Assembly (NCBI RefSeq): GCF_900114895.1
Contig: NZ_FOUO01000001.1
Coordinates: 62,001 to 126,000 of the forward strand
Direction of reading: 5' to 3'
From: Ectothiorhodospira mobilis
GTDB taxonomy: Bacteria; Pseudomonadota; Gammaproteobacteria; Ectothiorhodospirales; Ectothiorhodospiraceae
Length of the DNA: 64,000 nucleotides
The notes under the pieces were generated by a model that was not told where the DNA came from, did no database searches, and saw only the letters and a program-made list of their open reading frames with translations. Made by a program: the position numbers and the translations under genes. Every line of letters starts with the position of its first letter. Position 1 is the first letter of the stretch. This document shows positions 34,687 to 43,537 of this stretch, piece after piece.

Positions 34687-37050
34687 TCATTCGGTGGTCT
34701 TCAGGGCCGACAGCATGTCCAGGTGGTACAGCCGGCGGCCGATCAACAGCATGGACAGGGCCGTGGCCAACAGCACCCCCGCGGCGGAAAAGGCGTAGAT
34801 GCGCGGGGTGAAGGCCAGGGGAAGGCGGAACAGATCCGCCGCCAGGGCCTGGTTCAGCCAGATCACCAGCCCCGTCCCCAGCAGCCAAGCCAGGGGGATG
34901 GCCAGGAGGGTGATCAAGCCCATCTCGCCGATGAGGATCCAGCCCACCTCCCCCCGGGAAAAGCCCAGGACCCGCAGGGTGGCCAGTTCCCGGGAGCGCT
35001 CGGCGAAGGCGATGCGGGCGTTATTGTAGGCTACGGCAAAGGTGATGGACCCGGCCATGGTCAGCAGGATGCCCATCATCACCAGCAGCGTGCCCTGGAT
35101 ATAGTCCCGGAAGCGGCCCTCCAGGACATCCATGCGGCTGATCTCGGCGATCCGGGGGGCCCGCCACAGGGTATCGAAGAGGGTCTGCATCCGCGCCTCG
35201 TCCACCAGCAGCCAGGCCCCGGAGAGGGCGGGCCCCTCCCCCATGAGACGGTTCAGGGCGCGGCGTTCCATGTAGGCGCCGGTGCCGATGGGCTCATGGA
35301 TGATCCCCGCCAGTTCCAGCGACCGGGTACGGCGGTGCCCCTCCAGCACCTCCACCTGCAGGGTATCCCCGGGGGAGAGATGCAGGCTCTGCGCCAGGTA
35401 GCCGGTGAGCAGGACCCCGCCGGGCGGCAACGCCACCGGGGCCTGGTCCGCATCCAGCACCCCCCGCAGTTGTGGATGGGTCTCCATGCCCAGGAGGACG
35501 CTGCGCTCTTCCCGATGCCCGTGGATGAGGCGCACCGGCACGCTGCGAAACCCCTCCGCGAAGCGCACCCCTGGGGCCGCCCGCAGCGAGGCCAGGACCC
35601 TCTCGGAGGTGGGCTCGGTGAAGCCCACCTGCAGGTCCATGGTCAGGACCTTGCGGTACTGGAGATCCAGCAGCTGATCCACGGCCCCGAACTGGTAGCT
35701 GCCCACCATGAGCAGACTGCCGGAGAGGGCGATCCCCACCATGGACAACCCGGCCTTGAGGCGGTGGCGGCCCAGGTTGCGCAGGATGATGCGCGAGGGC
35801 TGGGAGAGCAGGCGCCCGATGCCGCTGCGATCCACCCAGCCGGCGCGGAACCGCTCCGGGGCCGGCGGCTGCATGGCCTCGGCCGGGGCCATGCGCATCA
35901 CACCGGCCACCGCCTGGGCGGTGCCCAGAAGACCCGCGCCCAGGGCCACCGCCACCCCCAGGAGCACCACCCCCGGCTGCAGGCGGAACCCCATCTGGGG
36001 AAAACGGTAGTACTGGGCGTAGACCCCCGCCAGGGCCTCCGCCGCCCACATCCCCAAAAGGACCCCCAGGACCACCCCCAGGGCCACGATGACCAGGGTG
36101 AACAGGCCGTAGTGGACGGCCAGCTGGCGGGGGTCGTATCCGAAGGCCTTGAGCAGGGCCACCTGCTGGCGCTGGGTGCGGATCACCCGCGCCACCAGGA
36201 CGTTGAGCAGGAAGGCCGCCACCCCCAGGAAGATCACCGGCAGCACCGTGGCGTTCACCCGCAACTGGCCCAGTTCGTCCTCCAGGAAGCGATGGGAGAG
36301 CTGATCCTCGCGGGAGATGGCCCCGATGCCGCCATAGGGGGCCAGATGGTGGTCCACGGCGCCGATCACCGTCCTGGGGTCCGTCCCCGGGCGCAGCCCC
36401 AGGACCACGTTGTTGAAGGCCCCGTCCAGGTCCATGGCCCGGGCCAGCCCGCTGCGGTTCATCCAGAGCACACCGAAGCGCCGGTAGTCCGGCAGCAGGT
36501 CCCCCGGCCCCACCTGATAGACGAACTCCGGGGACAGGGCGACCCCGCTGACCAGCAACCGCTCCTGCCGCCCGTTGAGGATGACGGTGAAACCGTCGCC
36601 CGGACGCAGGTCATGGGCCTGGGCGAAGGGCTCGCTGATCACCACCTGGTCGTGGCGGCCCGGGGCCGGCAGTCCCCCCTGGCGCAGGGCGAGGCGGTTG
36701 AGCCGGGGCTGGGCGCCGTCGGGGATGGACAGGGCCAGCCCCCGCACCGGCTCGTCGAACCCCGGCACCTCCAGGCGTACACCGGCCCGCACCCGGGTCT
36801 GCACCCGGTCGACCCCGGGGACCTCGGCCAGCCCCCGGGCCACCCGCTCCGGGGCGCGCTTGAGATCGGCGAAGACCTGGGCAAAGTGATAGGTTTCGTA
36901 GAAGCGGTCCCGGGACAGGGTGAGGGCATCCAGGGTGGTGCCCCCCAGGACCAGCACCAGGACCCCGGCGGCGATGACCACGGCGATGGCCGCCACCTGC
37001 CCCTTCATGTGGTTCAGGTCCCGCAGCAGCTTGCGGTGCAGCGGGTGCAT
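34687..37050 (-). CDS. FtsX-family ABC transporter permease with two FtsX modules
   Basis: Inner-membrane permease of the MacB/LolCE superfamily. An N-terminal helix (about 19-38) precedes a large periplasmic domain. A three-helix FtsX module (about 265-390) follows, then a second helix-periplasm-module block, with the last helices near 650-775 (YNNARIAFAERSRELATLRVLG is the usual coupling region). This duplicated layout, eight to ten helices in 787 residues, is that of a single-polypeptide permease. The start at 37050 shares a base with the ATPase stop (TGATG). With the ATPase and adaptor it should form a tripartite exporter; no outer-membrane factor is adjacent. Confidence 0.9.
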   Translation of the reverse strand: MHPLHRKLLRDLNHMKGQVAAIAVVIAAGVLVLVLGGTTLDALTLSRDRFYETYHFAQVFADLKRAPERVARGLAEVPGVDRVQTRVRAGVRLEVPGFDEPVRGLALSIPDGAQPRLNRLALRQGGLPAPGRHDQVVISEPFAQAHDLRPGDGFTVILNGRQERLLVSGVALSPEFVYQVGPGDLLPDYRRFGVLWMNRSGLARAMDLDGAFNNVVLGLRPGTDPRTVIGAVDHHLAPYGGIGAISREDQLSHRFLEDELGQLRVNATVLPVIFLGVAAFLLNVLVARVIRTQRQQVALLKAFGYDPRQLAVHYGLFTLVIVALGVVLGVLLGMWAAEALAGVYAQYYRFPQMGFRLQPGVVLLGVAVALGAGLLGTAQAVAGVMRMAPAEAMQPPAPERFRAGWVDRSGIGRLLSQPSRIILRNLGRHRLKAGLSMVGIALSGSLLMVGSYQFGAVDQLLDLQYRKVLTMDLQVGFTEPTSERVLASLRAAPGVRFAEGFRSVPVRLIHGHREERSVLLGMETHPQLRGVLDADQAPVALPPGGVLLTGYLAQSLHLSPGDTLQVEVLEGHRRTRSLELAGIIHEPIGTGAYMERRALNRLMGEGPALSGAWLLVDEARMQTLFDTLWRAPRIAEISRMDVLEGRFRDYIQGTLLVMMGILLTMAGSITFAVAYNNARIAFAERSRELATLRVLGFSRGEVGWILIGEMGLITLLAIPLAWLLGTGLVIWLNQALAADLFRLPLAFTPRIYAFSAAGVLLATALSMLLIGRRLYHLDMLSALKTTE

Positions 37051-37778
37051 CACCACACCAGTTCCGACGGGGCCCGGCGCCGGGTGTTGCGCCAGGTCTC
37101 CTGGACCCGGCCGTCCGCCACGCGGATCACCCGGTCGGCCATGTCGCCGATGACGGCGTTGTGGGTGATCACCGCCGTGGTGGTGCCAAAGCGGGTGTTG
37201 ATCTCCTGCAGCACCTCCAGCACCCGGGTGCCGGTGCGGGAATCCAGGGCGCCGGTGGGCTCGTCGCAGAGCAGCACCGCCGGGCGCTTGGCCACGGCCC
37301 GGGCGATGGCCACCCGCTGCTGCTCCCCGCCGGAGAGCTGGGAGGGGAAGTGATCCATGCGCGCCTCCAGCCCCACCAGGGCCAGGGCCGCCTCCGGGGT
37401 CATGGGATCCCGGGCGATCTCGGTGACCACGGCCACGTTCTCCCGCGCCGTGAGGCTGGAGATGAGGTTATAGAACTGGAAGACGAAGCCCACGTGCTCC
37501 CGGCGGAAGCGGGTAAGGGCCCGGTCCGGGGCGCCGGAGAGCTCCTGGCCGCGGTAACGCACCGAACCCGTGGTGGGCCGGTCCAGCCCCCCCAGGATGT
37601 TCAGCAGCGTAGACTTGCCGGAGCCCGAGGCCCCCAGCATCACGGCCAGTTCACCGGCGTACAGGTCCAGGTCCACGCCCCGCAGGGCCTGGATGTGGAC
37701 CTCGCCCATGACGTAGGTCCGGGTGATGCCACGGGCGCAGAACACCACATCGCCATCGGCCGCAGGGATCGTGGGCAC
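37050..37778 (-). CDS. ABC transporter ATP-binding protein (MacB/LolD type)
   Basis: Nucleotide-binding subunit of the exporter. Walker [10 protein letters not shown] (about 48-56), Q-loop FVFQFYNLI, signature LSGGEQQR (about 152), Walker [10 protein letters not shown] and the H-loop His in VITHN are all intact. The start is taken as GTG at 37778, with AAGGG seven bases upstream; the longer frame would cross the kaiC upstream region and adds residues unlike the family. 242 residues is normal for the LolD/MacB-like class. First gene of the exporter operon, divergent from kaiC. Confidence 0.92.
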   Translation of the reverse strand: MPTIPAADGDVVFCARGITRTYVMGEVHIQALRGVDLDLYAGELAVMLGASGSGKSTLLNILGGLDRPTTGSVRYRGQELSGAPDRALTRFRREHVGFVFQFYNLISSLTARENVAVVTEIARDPMTPEAALALVGLEARMDHFPSQLSGGEQQRVAIARAVAKRPAVLLCDEPTGALDSRTGTRVLEVLQEINTRFGTTTAVITHNAVIGDMADRVIRVADGRVQETWRNTRRRAPSELVW

Positions 37779-37906
37779 GGCGGGTCCCTTGAAAAACCAT
37801 GAAACAAAGCCGCAGTATCCCGCGCAGACCGGTCCCGTACCAGGGCCCGGATCAACTACGACGCAGGGCCCCGCCGGGGGCGCCCACCGATCCAGGGAGC
37901 AACGCA

Positions 37907-39583
37907 GTGAATCCTCCAGCATCCAGCCATGCCGGCACCGGTATCCAGGGCCTGGACTTCGTGCTCCAGGGTGGCCTGCCCGAGGGGCGGCCCACCCTGG
38001 TGCGGGGTGGCCCCGGCACCGGCAAGACGGTGATCGCCCTCACCTTCCTCTGCCACGGTATCCGCGACGGGGGAGAGAACGGCGTGCTGGTCACCTTCGA
38101 CGAATCCCCCCAGGCCCTGATCCACCATGCCCAGGGGTTCGGCTTTGCGGCGGAGGAATACCGCCAGGACGGGCGTCTGCGCATCCTGGACATGCGCCCC
38201 GATCAGGACGAAGTGGTAGGCCAGGGCCTGGAGTTGACCGCCGTGCTGGCACGCATCGACCATGCCCTGCAGGAGGCCGGCGCACGGCGCCTGGTGCTGG
38301 ATGCGGTGGAGGGCCTGGAAGGGGCCTTCGGGGGTCAGGGCAGCCTGCGCCGGGAGCTGGGCCGGCTCTTCGACTGGATCCGGGAACGGGAGATCACCTC
38401 CCTGATCACCACCGGGGAGATCGAGGACTTCAACACCCGCTTTGGCCTGGAGGATTACGTGGCCGACTGCGTCATCGCCCTCAAGCAGGACCTGGAAAAC
38501 CGGGCCATGACCCGCCTGCTGCGGGTGGTGAAACGCCGCGGCGGCCCCCATGCCGGGGGCGAATTGCCCTTCCTGCTGGACGCACAGGGCATCTTCATGG
38601 TGCCGGTGAGCGGGGCCGTGCTCAACGCCCGCATCTCCGACGAACGCCTCTCCAGCGGCATCCCCGACCTGGACCGCATGCTGGGGGGCCAGGGTCCCTA
38701 CCAGGGCTCCACCGTGCTGCTCTCGGGCCAGGCGGGCACCGGCAAGACCAGCATCGCCGCCACCTTTGCCCAGGCGGCCTGCAGCCGCGGCGAGAAGGTG
38801 CTGTTCATCAGCTTCGAGGAGAGCGTGGATGAACTGGTACGCAACCAGCACAGCATCGGCGCCGATCTGGCCCACCATGCCGGGGAGGCCGGCGGGCGGC
38901 GGCTGGTGATGGAGCCGGTGCGGGCCATGGAGATGGGGCTGGAGGAGCACCTGATGCGCATCATGCGCGCCCTGGATCGCCACCGCCCGGACATGGTGAT
39001 CCTGGATCCGATCAGCAGCCTGGCCAGCCGCCACGTGGGGGACGGGACCAAGGAGATGCTGCTGCGGCTGATGTATCTTATCAAGGAGCGGGGCATCACC
39101 GCCGTGGCCACGGAACTGCTGGCGGACGACAGCCGGGGCGTGAGCCAGCTGGATATCTCCTCCATGATCGATGTCTGGATCAAGCTGCGCCGCCATGAGG
39201 AGAACGGCGAGCTCAACCGCCTGATCCAGGTGGTGAAGGCCCGCGGGCTGCCCATCTCCAACCAGGTGAAGGAATTCCGCCTCTGCGACCAGGGCCTGGT
39301 GATCCAGGAGCCCTATATCGGCGAGGGGGGCATCGCCTACGGCACGGCCCGGGAGGCGCGCCAGGCGGAGGACGAGCAGCGCCAGGAGCAATTGGAGGAG
39401 GAGCTGACCCGGCGCCGCCGCCTGCGCCAGGAGATGGATGCCATCCACGAGGCCCGGGAGCGCCTCACCCGGGCCGAAGACGATGCCCGGGCGGTGGAGG
39501 TGGACCGGGAGATCGCCGAGCTGGAGCGCCGCCTGGCCAACATCCAGCGGGCCCGCTCCACCGTCAGCCGGAGCCGCACATGA
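37907..39583 (+). CDS. kaiC: KaiC-family double-ATPase (circadian-clock-type)
   Basis: Two tandem RecA-like KaiC domains. CI has Walker A GGPGTGKT (34-41) and the acidic pair in [13 protein letters not shown] has SGQAGTGKT (273-281) and the catalytic Glu pair in [10 protein letters not shown]. Where cyanobacterial KaiC is phosphorylated on Ser-Thr, this protein has Ser418-Ser419 (LDISSMID), and a Ser replaces the auxiliary Thr five residues before. After the CII end (about 475) comes a charged coiled coil of about 80 residues rich in Arg, Glu and Gln, in place of the cyanobacterial C-terminal tail that KaiA binds. The GTG start at 37907 has GGGAG seven bases upstream. 558 residues. No kaiA is nearby; a timer or stress role is likely but not shown. 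Confidence 0.93.
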   Translation: MNPPASSHAGTGIQGLDFVLQGGLPEGRPTLVRGGPGTGKTVIALTFLCHGIRDGGENGVLVTFDESPQALIHHAQGFGFAAEEYRQDGRLRILDMRPDQDEVVGQGLELTAVLARIDHALQEAGARRLVLDAVEGLEGAFGGQGSLRRELGRLFDWIREREITSLITTGEIEDFNTRFGLEDYVADCVIALKQDLENRAMTRLLRVVKRRGGPHAGGELPFLLDAQGIFMVPVSGAVLNARISDERLSSGIPDLDRMLGGQGPYQGSTVLLSGQAGTGKTSIAATFAQAACSRGEKVLFISFEESVDELVRNQHSIGADLAHHAGEAGGRRLVMEPVRAMEMGLEEHLMRIMRALDRHRPDMVILDPISSLASRHVGDGTKEMLLRLMYLIKERGITAVATELLADDSRGVSQLDISSMIDVWIKLRRHEENGELNRLIQVVKARGLPISNQVKEFRLCDQGLVIQEPYIGEGGIAYGTAREARQAEDEQRQEQLEEELTRRRRLRQEMDAIHEARERLTRAEDDARAVEVDREIAELERRLANIQRARSTVSRSRT

Positions 39584-39861
39584 AGAAATATCTCCTCAAA
39601 CTCTATATCGCCGGCATGACCCCCGCCGCCCGCCGCGCCCTGGAGAACCTGGAGGCCCTGTCCCGGGACCTGGCCGCCGCCGACATGGAGCTGGACGTGG
39701 AGGTGGTGGACATCCTGGAGCGGCCCCAGCTGGCGGAGGACGAGCGCATCCTGGCCACCCCGGTGGTGGTGCGCAAGCTCCCGCCCCCCATCCGCCGCGT
39801 GGTGGGGGACCTGTCGGAGCGGGAACGCCTGCTGGTGGGGCTGGATATCCAGGAGCGCTGA
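39580..39861 (+). CDS. kaiB: KaiB-family protein
   Basis: Small thioredoxin-like or fold-switched partner of KaiC. The pattern is [20 protein letters not shown], then ATPVVVRKLPPPIRRVVGDL and SERERLLVGLD, the KaiB core. 93 residues, slightly shorter than the cyanobacterial protein. The start overlaps the kaiC stop by four bases (ATGA), so the two are translationally coupled. In cyanobacteria KaiB binds the CI ring of KaiC during the night phase; here a simpler hourglass is possible. Confidence 0.94.
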   Translation: MKKYLLKLYIAGMTPAARRALENLEALSRDLAAADMELDVEVVDILERPQLAEDERILATPVVVRKLPPPIRRVVGDLSERERLLVGLDIQER

Positions 39862-39875
39862 TTCCGTCCCCCTCA

Positions 39876-39896
39876 GGGTGCGCCCAGAGCGCACCC
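39876..39896. terminator. Hairpin between convergent kaiB and gshA
   Basis: GGGTGCGC, loop CCAGA, GCGCACCC: a perfect 8-bp stem in the 60-bp gap between converging genes. No strong T-run follows on either strand, so termination efficiency is uncertain. Confidence 0.45.
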
Positions 39897-39921
39897 CATC
39901 ATCCGAAGGGGTAAAGGCCGT

Positions 39922-41496
39922 TCACTGGGCGAAGTAGCGGCGCAGGTATTCCGCGAAGTCCGGCTCATCGGCCGCCTCCAGGTCCCGTTGCTCACGCAAG
40001 GAGCGGGAGGCGGCCGCCTCCAGCTCCGCCTCCCGCGCCGCTTCCAGGGCAACATCCCGAAAGTAGGCGGCATGCTGCAGGGACACCCGCCGGGCGAATA
40101 GGTGAAACCCCTCCTCGCAGGCGGCCATCTCCTCCAGCATGCGCGCCGAGGGGGTGAGGGCGGCATCCGCCACCTTGGCCCGCTGGGCCTGCAGCGCGGT
40201 GGTGTAGGGCCTTCCCGGAGTCTCCCCGTCCAGCACCCGGCACAGGGGTTCCATGGCCGCCAGGACCTGCTCTGCCCACGCCCGCAGGGGGATGGGCTGC
40301 CCGTCCCGCTGCAACAGCTTCAGGCCCGGGTCGCGGCCGCGATGGGCCGTGGCGCTCTGGTTGTGGTCGATGGAGAGCTGCTCCAGCTCGTCGAGCTCGG
40401 GGCTGTCGTCCAGCAGGGCGAAGATCATCAGGGCCTCCAGGAAGTGCAATTGATCCCGCCCCAGCCCCATGGGTTCGAAGGCGTTTACGTCCAGGGAACG
40501 CAGTTCCACATAGGCCACGCCACCGCGGCGCAGGGCCCGCACGGGCTTCTCGTTGCCCTGGATCACCGGCTTGGGGCGCACCGTACTGTAGTACTCGTTC
40601 TCGATCTGCAGGATGTTGGCGTTGAGCTGGCGGTACTCCCCGTCCACGCAGACCCCGATGCGCTGGTAGTCCGGCGAGGGGGTATGGATGGCCCGCTCCA
40701 GGGACTGCACATAGGCCTCCAGGCTGTTGTAGTTGGCCTTGATCCCCGTCTCCTCCTCCTTGCGGTTCTGGTAGCCGATGTCCCCCATGCGCAGGCTGGT
40801 GGCATGGGGCTCGTAGTAGGTGCCCTCGTCGAACTCCGCCAGGGTGGTGGGCCGGCCGGCCAGGAAGGAGCGGCACACCGCCGGCGAGGCGCCGAAGAGA
40901 TAGGGCACCAGCCAGCCCAGGCGCTGCAGGTTGCGGATCATGCCGAAGTAGACGCGGTCACGGAACCGGCGCGGGTCCTCGCCGCCGCCCGTCACCTCCC
41001 GGTACACGGGCCAGAAGTCATCCCCCATGGAGAAATTGAAGTGCACCCCGGCGATCACCTGCATGAGGCGGCCGTAGCGGTGCCCCAGCCCCAGACGGTA
41101 GACGGTCTTCATGCGCCCGGCGTTGGAGGTGCCGTAGCGGGCCACCGGGATGCTGGCCTCCCCGTCCAGCACGCAGGGCATGCTGGTGGCCCAGAGGAAC
41201 TCCTCGCCGATGCGCGGATAGGTGAAGGCCTGCAGGTCCCGCAAAAACCCCAGGGCCGCGTCCCCGCCGTCACAGGGCGGGGTGATGAACTCCAGCAGGG
41301 CCTCGGAATAGTCCGTGGTGATCCAGGGATGGGTGAGGGCCGCCCCCAGGGCCGGGGGATGGGGGGTCTGGGCGATACTCCCGTCGGGGTTCACCCGCAG
41401 GCTCTCCTTCTCCAGGCCCACACGGCAGGAGCGCAGGCAATGGGACTGCCCCCGCTTTTGCAGGGCCTGGAGGCGCGCTTCGTAGGCTGCGTACAA
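39922..41496 (-). CDS. gshA: Glutamate-cysteine ligase (GshA)
   Basis: First enzyme of glutathione synthesis, joining glutamate and cysteine with ATP. Recognisable GshA class I parts are RVGLEKESLRV near the N-terminus, TTDYSEALLEFITPP, GVHFNFSMGDDFWP, IGYQNRKEEETGIKANYNSL and YVELRSLDVNAFEPMG. The start is uncertain. TTG at 41496 has AAGGA nine bases upstream and gives 524 residues, close to the 518 of E. coli. ATGs at 41541 and 41559 are in frame but lack ribosome-binding sites. Converges on kaiB and is divergent from mtfA. Confidence 0.94.
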   Translation of the reverse strand: MYAAYEARLQALQKRGQSHCLRSCRVGLEKESLRVNPDGSIAQTPHPPALGAALTHPWITTDYSEALLEFITPPCDGGDAALGFLRDLQAFTYPRIGEEFLWATSMPCVLDGEASIPVARYGTSNAGRMKTVYRLGLGHRYGRLMQVIAGVHFNFSMGDDFWPVYREVTGGGEDPRRFRDRVYFGMIRNLQRLGWLVPYLFGASPAVCRSFLAGRPTTLAEFDEGTYYEPHATSLRMGDIGYQNRKEEETGIKANYNSLEAYVQSLERAIHTPSPDYQRIGVCVDGEYRQLNANILQIENEYYSTVRPKPVIQGNEKPVRALRRGGVAYVELRSLDVNAFEPMGLGRDQLHFLEALMIFALLDDSPELDELEQLSIDHNQSATAHRGRDPGLKLLQRDGQPIPLRAWAEQVLAAMEPLCRVLDGETPGRPYTTALQAQRAKVADAALTPSARMLEEMAACEEGFHLFARRVSLQHAAYFRDVALEAAREAELEAAASRSLREQRDLEAADEPDFAEYLRRYFAQ

Positions 41497-41645
41497 CGTT
41501 CCGGATCCTTGTTTCGGGATGCATGGCGGGGAAACCCCCATGGACACAGGATACTGCATGCGCCGGGGCGAGGGGCGGGGGCATCCCGCCGCCACCCGGC
41601 CGATGCGGGCCATGACAGCGCCGCGCCGCTGACCGATAATACGCA

Positions 41646-42446
41646 ATGAATCGACCACGGATGCGCCCCATGGCCTCACTGCTGCGCAACTGGCGCCGCC
41701 GCCGCGCCCTGGCCCGCGCCCCCATCCCGGATGCCCTCTGGAACCGGGCCGTGCAGGCCTTTCCCCTGTCGGCGGGACTGAGCCCGCCGGATCGGGCCCG
41801 CCTGCGGGTCCTGGCCACCCAGTTCCTGGAGGAGAAGCGCTTCTTCGGCGCCCATGGCCTGGAGATCACCCCGGAGATGGCCCTGGACATCGCCCTGGAG
41901 GCCTGTCTGCCCATCCTGGAACTGGGGCTGGACTGGTACGACCAGTGGACCAGCATCATCGTCTACGCCGACGACTTCCTGCCCCGCCACGAGGTGGTGG
42001 ACGAATGGGGTGTGCTGCACGTGGACGAGGCCCCCTACAGCGGCGAGGCCTGGGAGCGGGGGCCGGTGGTGCTCTCCTGGGGGACGCTGCAGCGGGGGGA
42101 ATCCCTGGCCATCCACGAATTCACCCACACCCTGGACATGCGCAACGGCAGCGCCAACGGCATGCCCCCGCTGCACCGGGACATGCCCCCCCGGGACTGG
42201 ACCCGGATCATGACGACGGCCTACGATGACCTGCAACGGCACGCCGATACCCGCCCATTCGACCCCTATGCCGCCCAGGATCCGGCCGAGTTCTTCGCCG
42301 TCATGAGTGAATACTTCTTCGCCCACCCCCGCCTGCTGGCGGAACACTACCCCGAGGTCTACGGTCAATTCCGGCGGTTCTTCCGCCAGGACCCGCTGGC
42401 ACGCATGCCATGGGAAGGAGACATCACGACCGGGAGGACAGCATGA
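41646..42446 (+). CDS. mtfA: MtfA-type zinc peptidase (M90)
   Basis: Zinc-dependent peptidase related to E. coli MtfA, which binds the glucose-PTS repressor Mlc. The HEXXH motif is HEFTH (His157, Glu158, His161), with the further ligand Glu in EFFAVMSEYFF (about 220). 266 residues matches the family. The N-terminal about 25 residues are Arg-rich. Its stop overlaps the yaiL start (ATGA). Whether it targets an Mlc-like protein here is not known. Confidence 0.92.
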   Translation: MNRPRMRPMASLLRNWRRRRALARAPIPDALWNRAVQAFPLSAGLSPPDRARLRVLATQFLEEKRFFGAHGLEITPEMALDIALEACLPILELGLDWYDQWTSIIVYADDFLPRHEVVDEWGVLHVDEAPYSGEAWERGPVVLSWGTLQRGESLAIHEFTHTLDMRNGSANGMPPLHRDMPPRDWTRIMTTAYDDLQRHADTRPFDPYAAQDPAEFFAVMSEYFFAHPRLLAEHYPEVYGQFRRFFRQDPLARMPWEGDITTGRTA

Positions 42447-42922
42447 CCCAGAGCCTGCGCGAACAACTGCTTCAGGCCGGACTGGTGAGCGAGGAACGGG
42501 TCCGGCAGGCCGAGGCCCCCGCCCCGCGCAAGTCGGGCAAGGGTCGGCGCGGCAAAGGGCCGCGGCGTGCTCCGCGCAAGGGTCAGGCCCCCGGCGGCGG
42601 GGCCCGCACCGCCCCCCGCCAGGAGGCCGCGCCAGCCAGTGGCACCACGGACCGCGCCCTCAAGGCCCGGCTGCGGGAGCTGGTCTCCGCCCACCGCGAG
42701 AACAGCGAGCAGGCGGATCGGCCCTACCACTTCCAGGTGGGCAAGACCATCAAGCACGTGTACGTGACCCCGCCCCAGCAACAGGCCCTGGCCGAGGGGC
42801 GGCTGTGCATCGCCTTCCTGGACGGACGGCGCCATCTCCTGCCCGCCGAGGTGGGCCGGGAGATGCTGCGCCTGGACCCGAAACGCACCGTCCTGTTCCC
42901 GGCAGAGGAGGCGGGGGAATGA
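42443..42922 (+). CDS. yaiL: DUF2058 family protein YaiL
   Basis: Nucleoprotein-associated family DUF2058 (YaiL). The opening MTQSLREQLLQAGLVSEERV is diagnostic, followed by a Lys/Arg/Pro-rich linker (about 28-65) and a folded part with RPYHFQVGKTIKHVYVTPPQ. 159 residues. The start is preceded by GGGAGGA. The basic linker suggests nucleic-acid binding; the biochemical role of the family is poorly known. Coupled to mtfA by a four-base overlap. Confidence 0.9.
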   Translation: MTQSLREQLLQAGLVSEERVRQAEAPAPRKSGKGRRGKGPRRAPRKGQAPGGGARTAPRQEAAPASGTTDRALKARLRELVSAHRENSEQADRPYHFQVGKTIKHVYVTPPQQQALAEGRLCIAFLDGRRHLLPAEVGREMLRLDPKRTVLFPAEEAGE

Positions 42923-43005
42923 GCCCCGCACCGGGACCGGTCCGCCCAAGGCGGACCGCCCTCCTCCCAACCCCCCTTGATCCCGACACGGGAGTAGCCA
43001 GACCC

Positions 43006-43431
43006 ATGCAAGCAGTAATCCGTAGTATCGCCCGCCCCATCCTGATCCTGGCCCTGACCCTGGGTCTGGCCGCCACGGCCCAGGCCGCCGGCGGCGGCAA
43101 GCCGGAGAAGACCTACCCCGGCTACCTCCCCCTGGAGCCGGCCCTGGTGGTGAACCTGGACAACCCGCGCCGCCCCCAGTACCTGCAGATCCAGGCCCAG
43201 TTCTACGTGGAGACGGCGGAGGACGCCGCCAAACTGGAGAAGCACATGCCCGTGGTCCGCGACCGCCTCATCACCTTCTTCGGCGGCCGCGACCCGGAGA
43301 CCGTGCAGAAGGCCAGTGAGCGCGAGACCCTGCGCAGCGAGGCCCTGGCGCGGCTACAGCAGACCATGCAGGAGATCACCGGCTCCCAGGCGGTGAGCAA
43401 TCTCTACTTCACCGGCTTCATCGTGCAATGA
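43006..43431 (+). CDS. Stand-alone FliL-domain protein
   Basis: FliL-family protein with a signal peptide or anchor (hydrophobic residues about 8-26, AATAQAAGG) and a FliL core: YLPLEPALVVNLDNPRRPQY, then LQIQAQFYVETAEDAAKLEK and HMPVVRDRLITFFGGRDPE. It lacks the usual cytoplasmic tail of flagellar FliL. No flagellar gene is in the window. Stand-alone FliL-like proteins are found in many gammaproteobacteria; a role in the flagellar stator or in another stomatin-like ring is inference. 141 residues. Confidence 0.88.
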   Translation: MQAVIRSIARPILILALTLGLAATAQAAGGGKPEKTYPGYLPLEPALVVNLDNPRRPQYLQIQAQFYVETAEDAAKLEKHMPVVRDRLITFFGGRDPETVQKASERETLRSEALARLQQTMQEITGSQAVSNLYFTGFIVQ

Positions 43432-43537
43432 GCCCGGACGCGGTCCCCATCACGATCCCGTTCCACGACCCTGGCGCAACGCCCATCCCACCCCTATCCT
43501 TCGTGGGGAAAAAGGCGACCCCAGGGAGACCGAGAAC

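Noticed and set aside
34723-37353. 876-codon plus-strand frame
   Set aside because: Antisense shadow of the FtsX permease and ATPase; composition is Gln/His/Gly-rich and matches no family.
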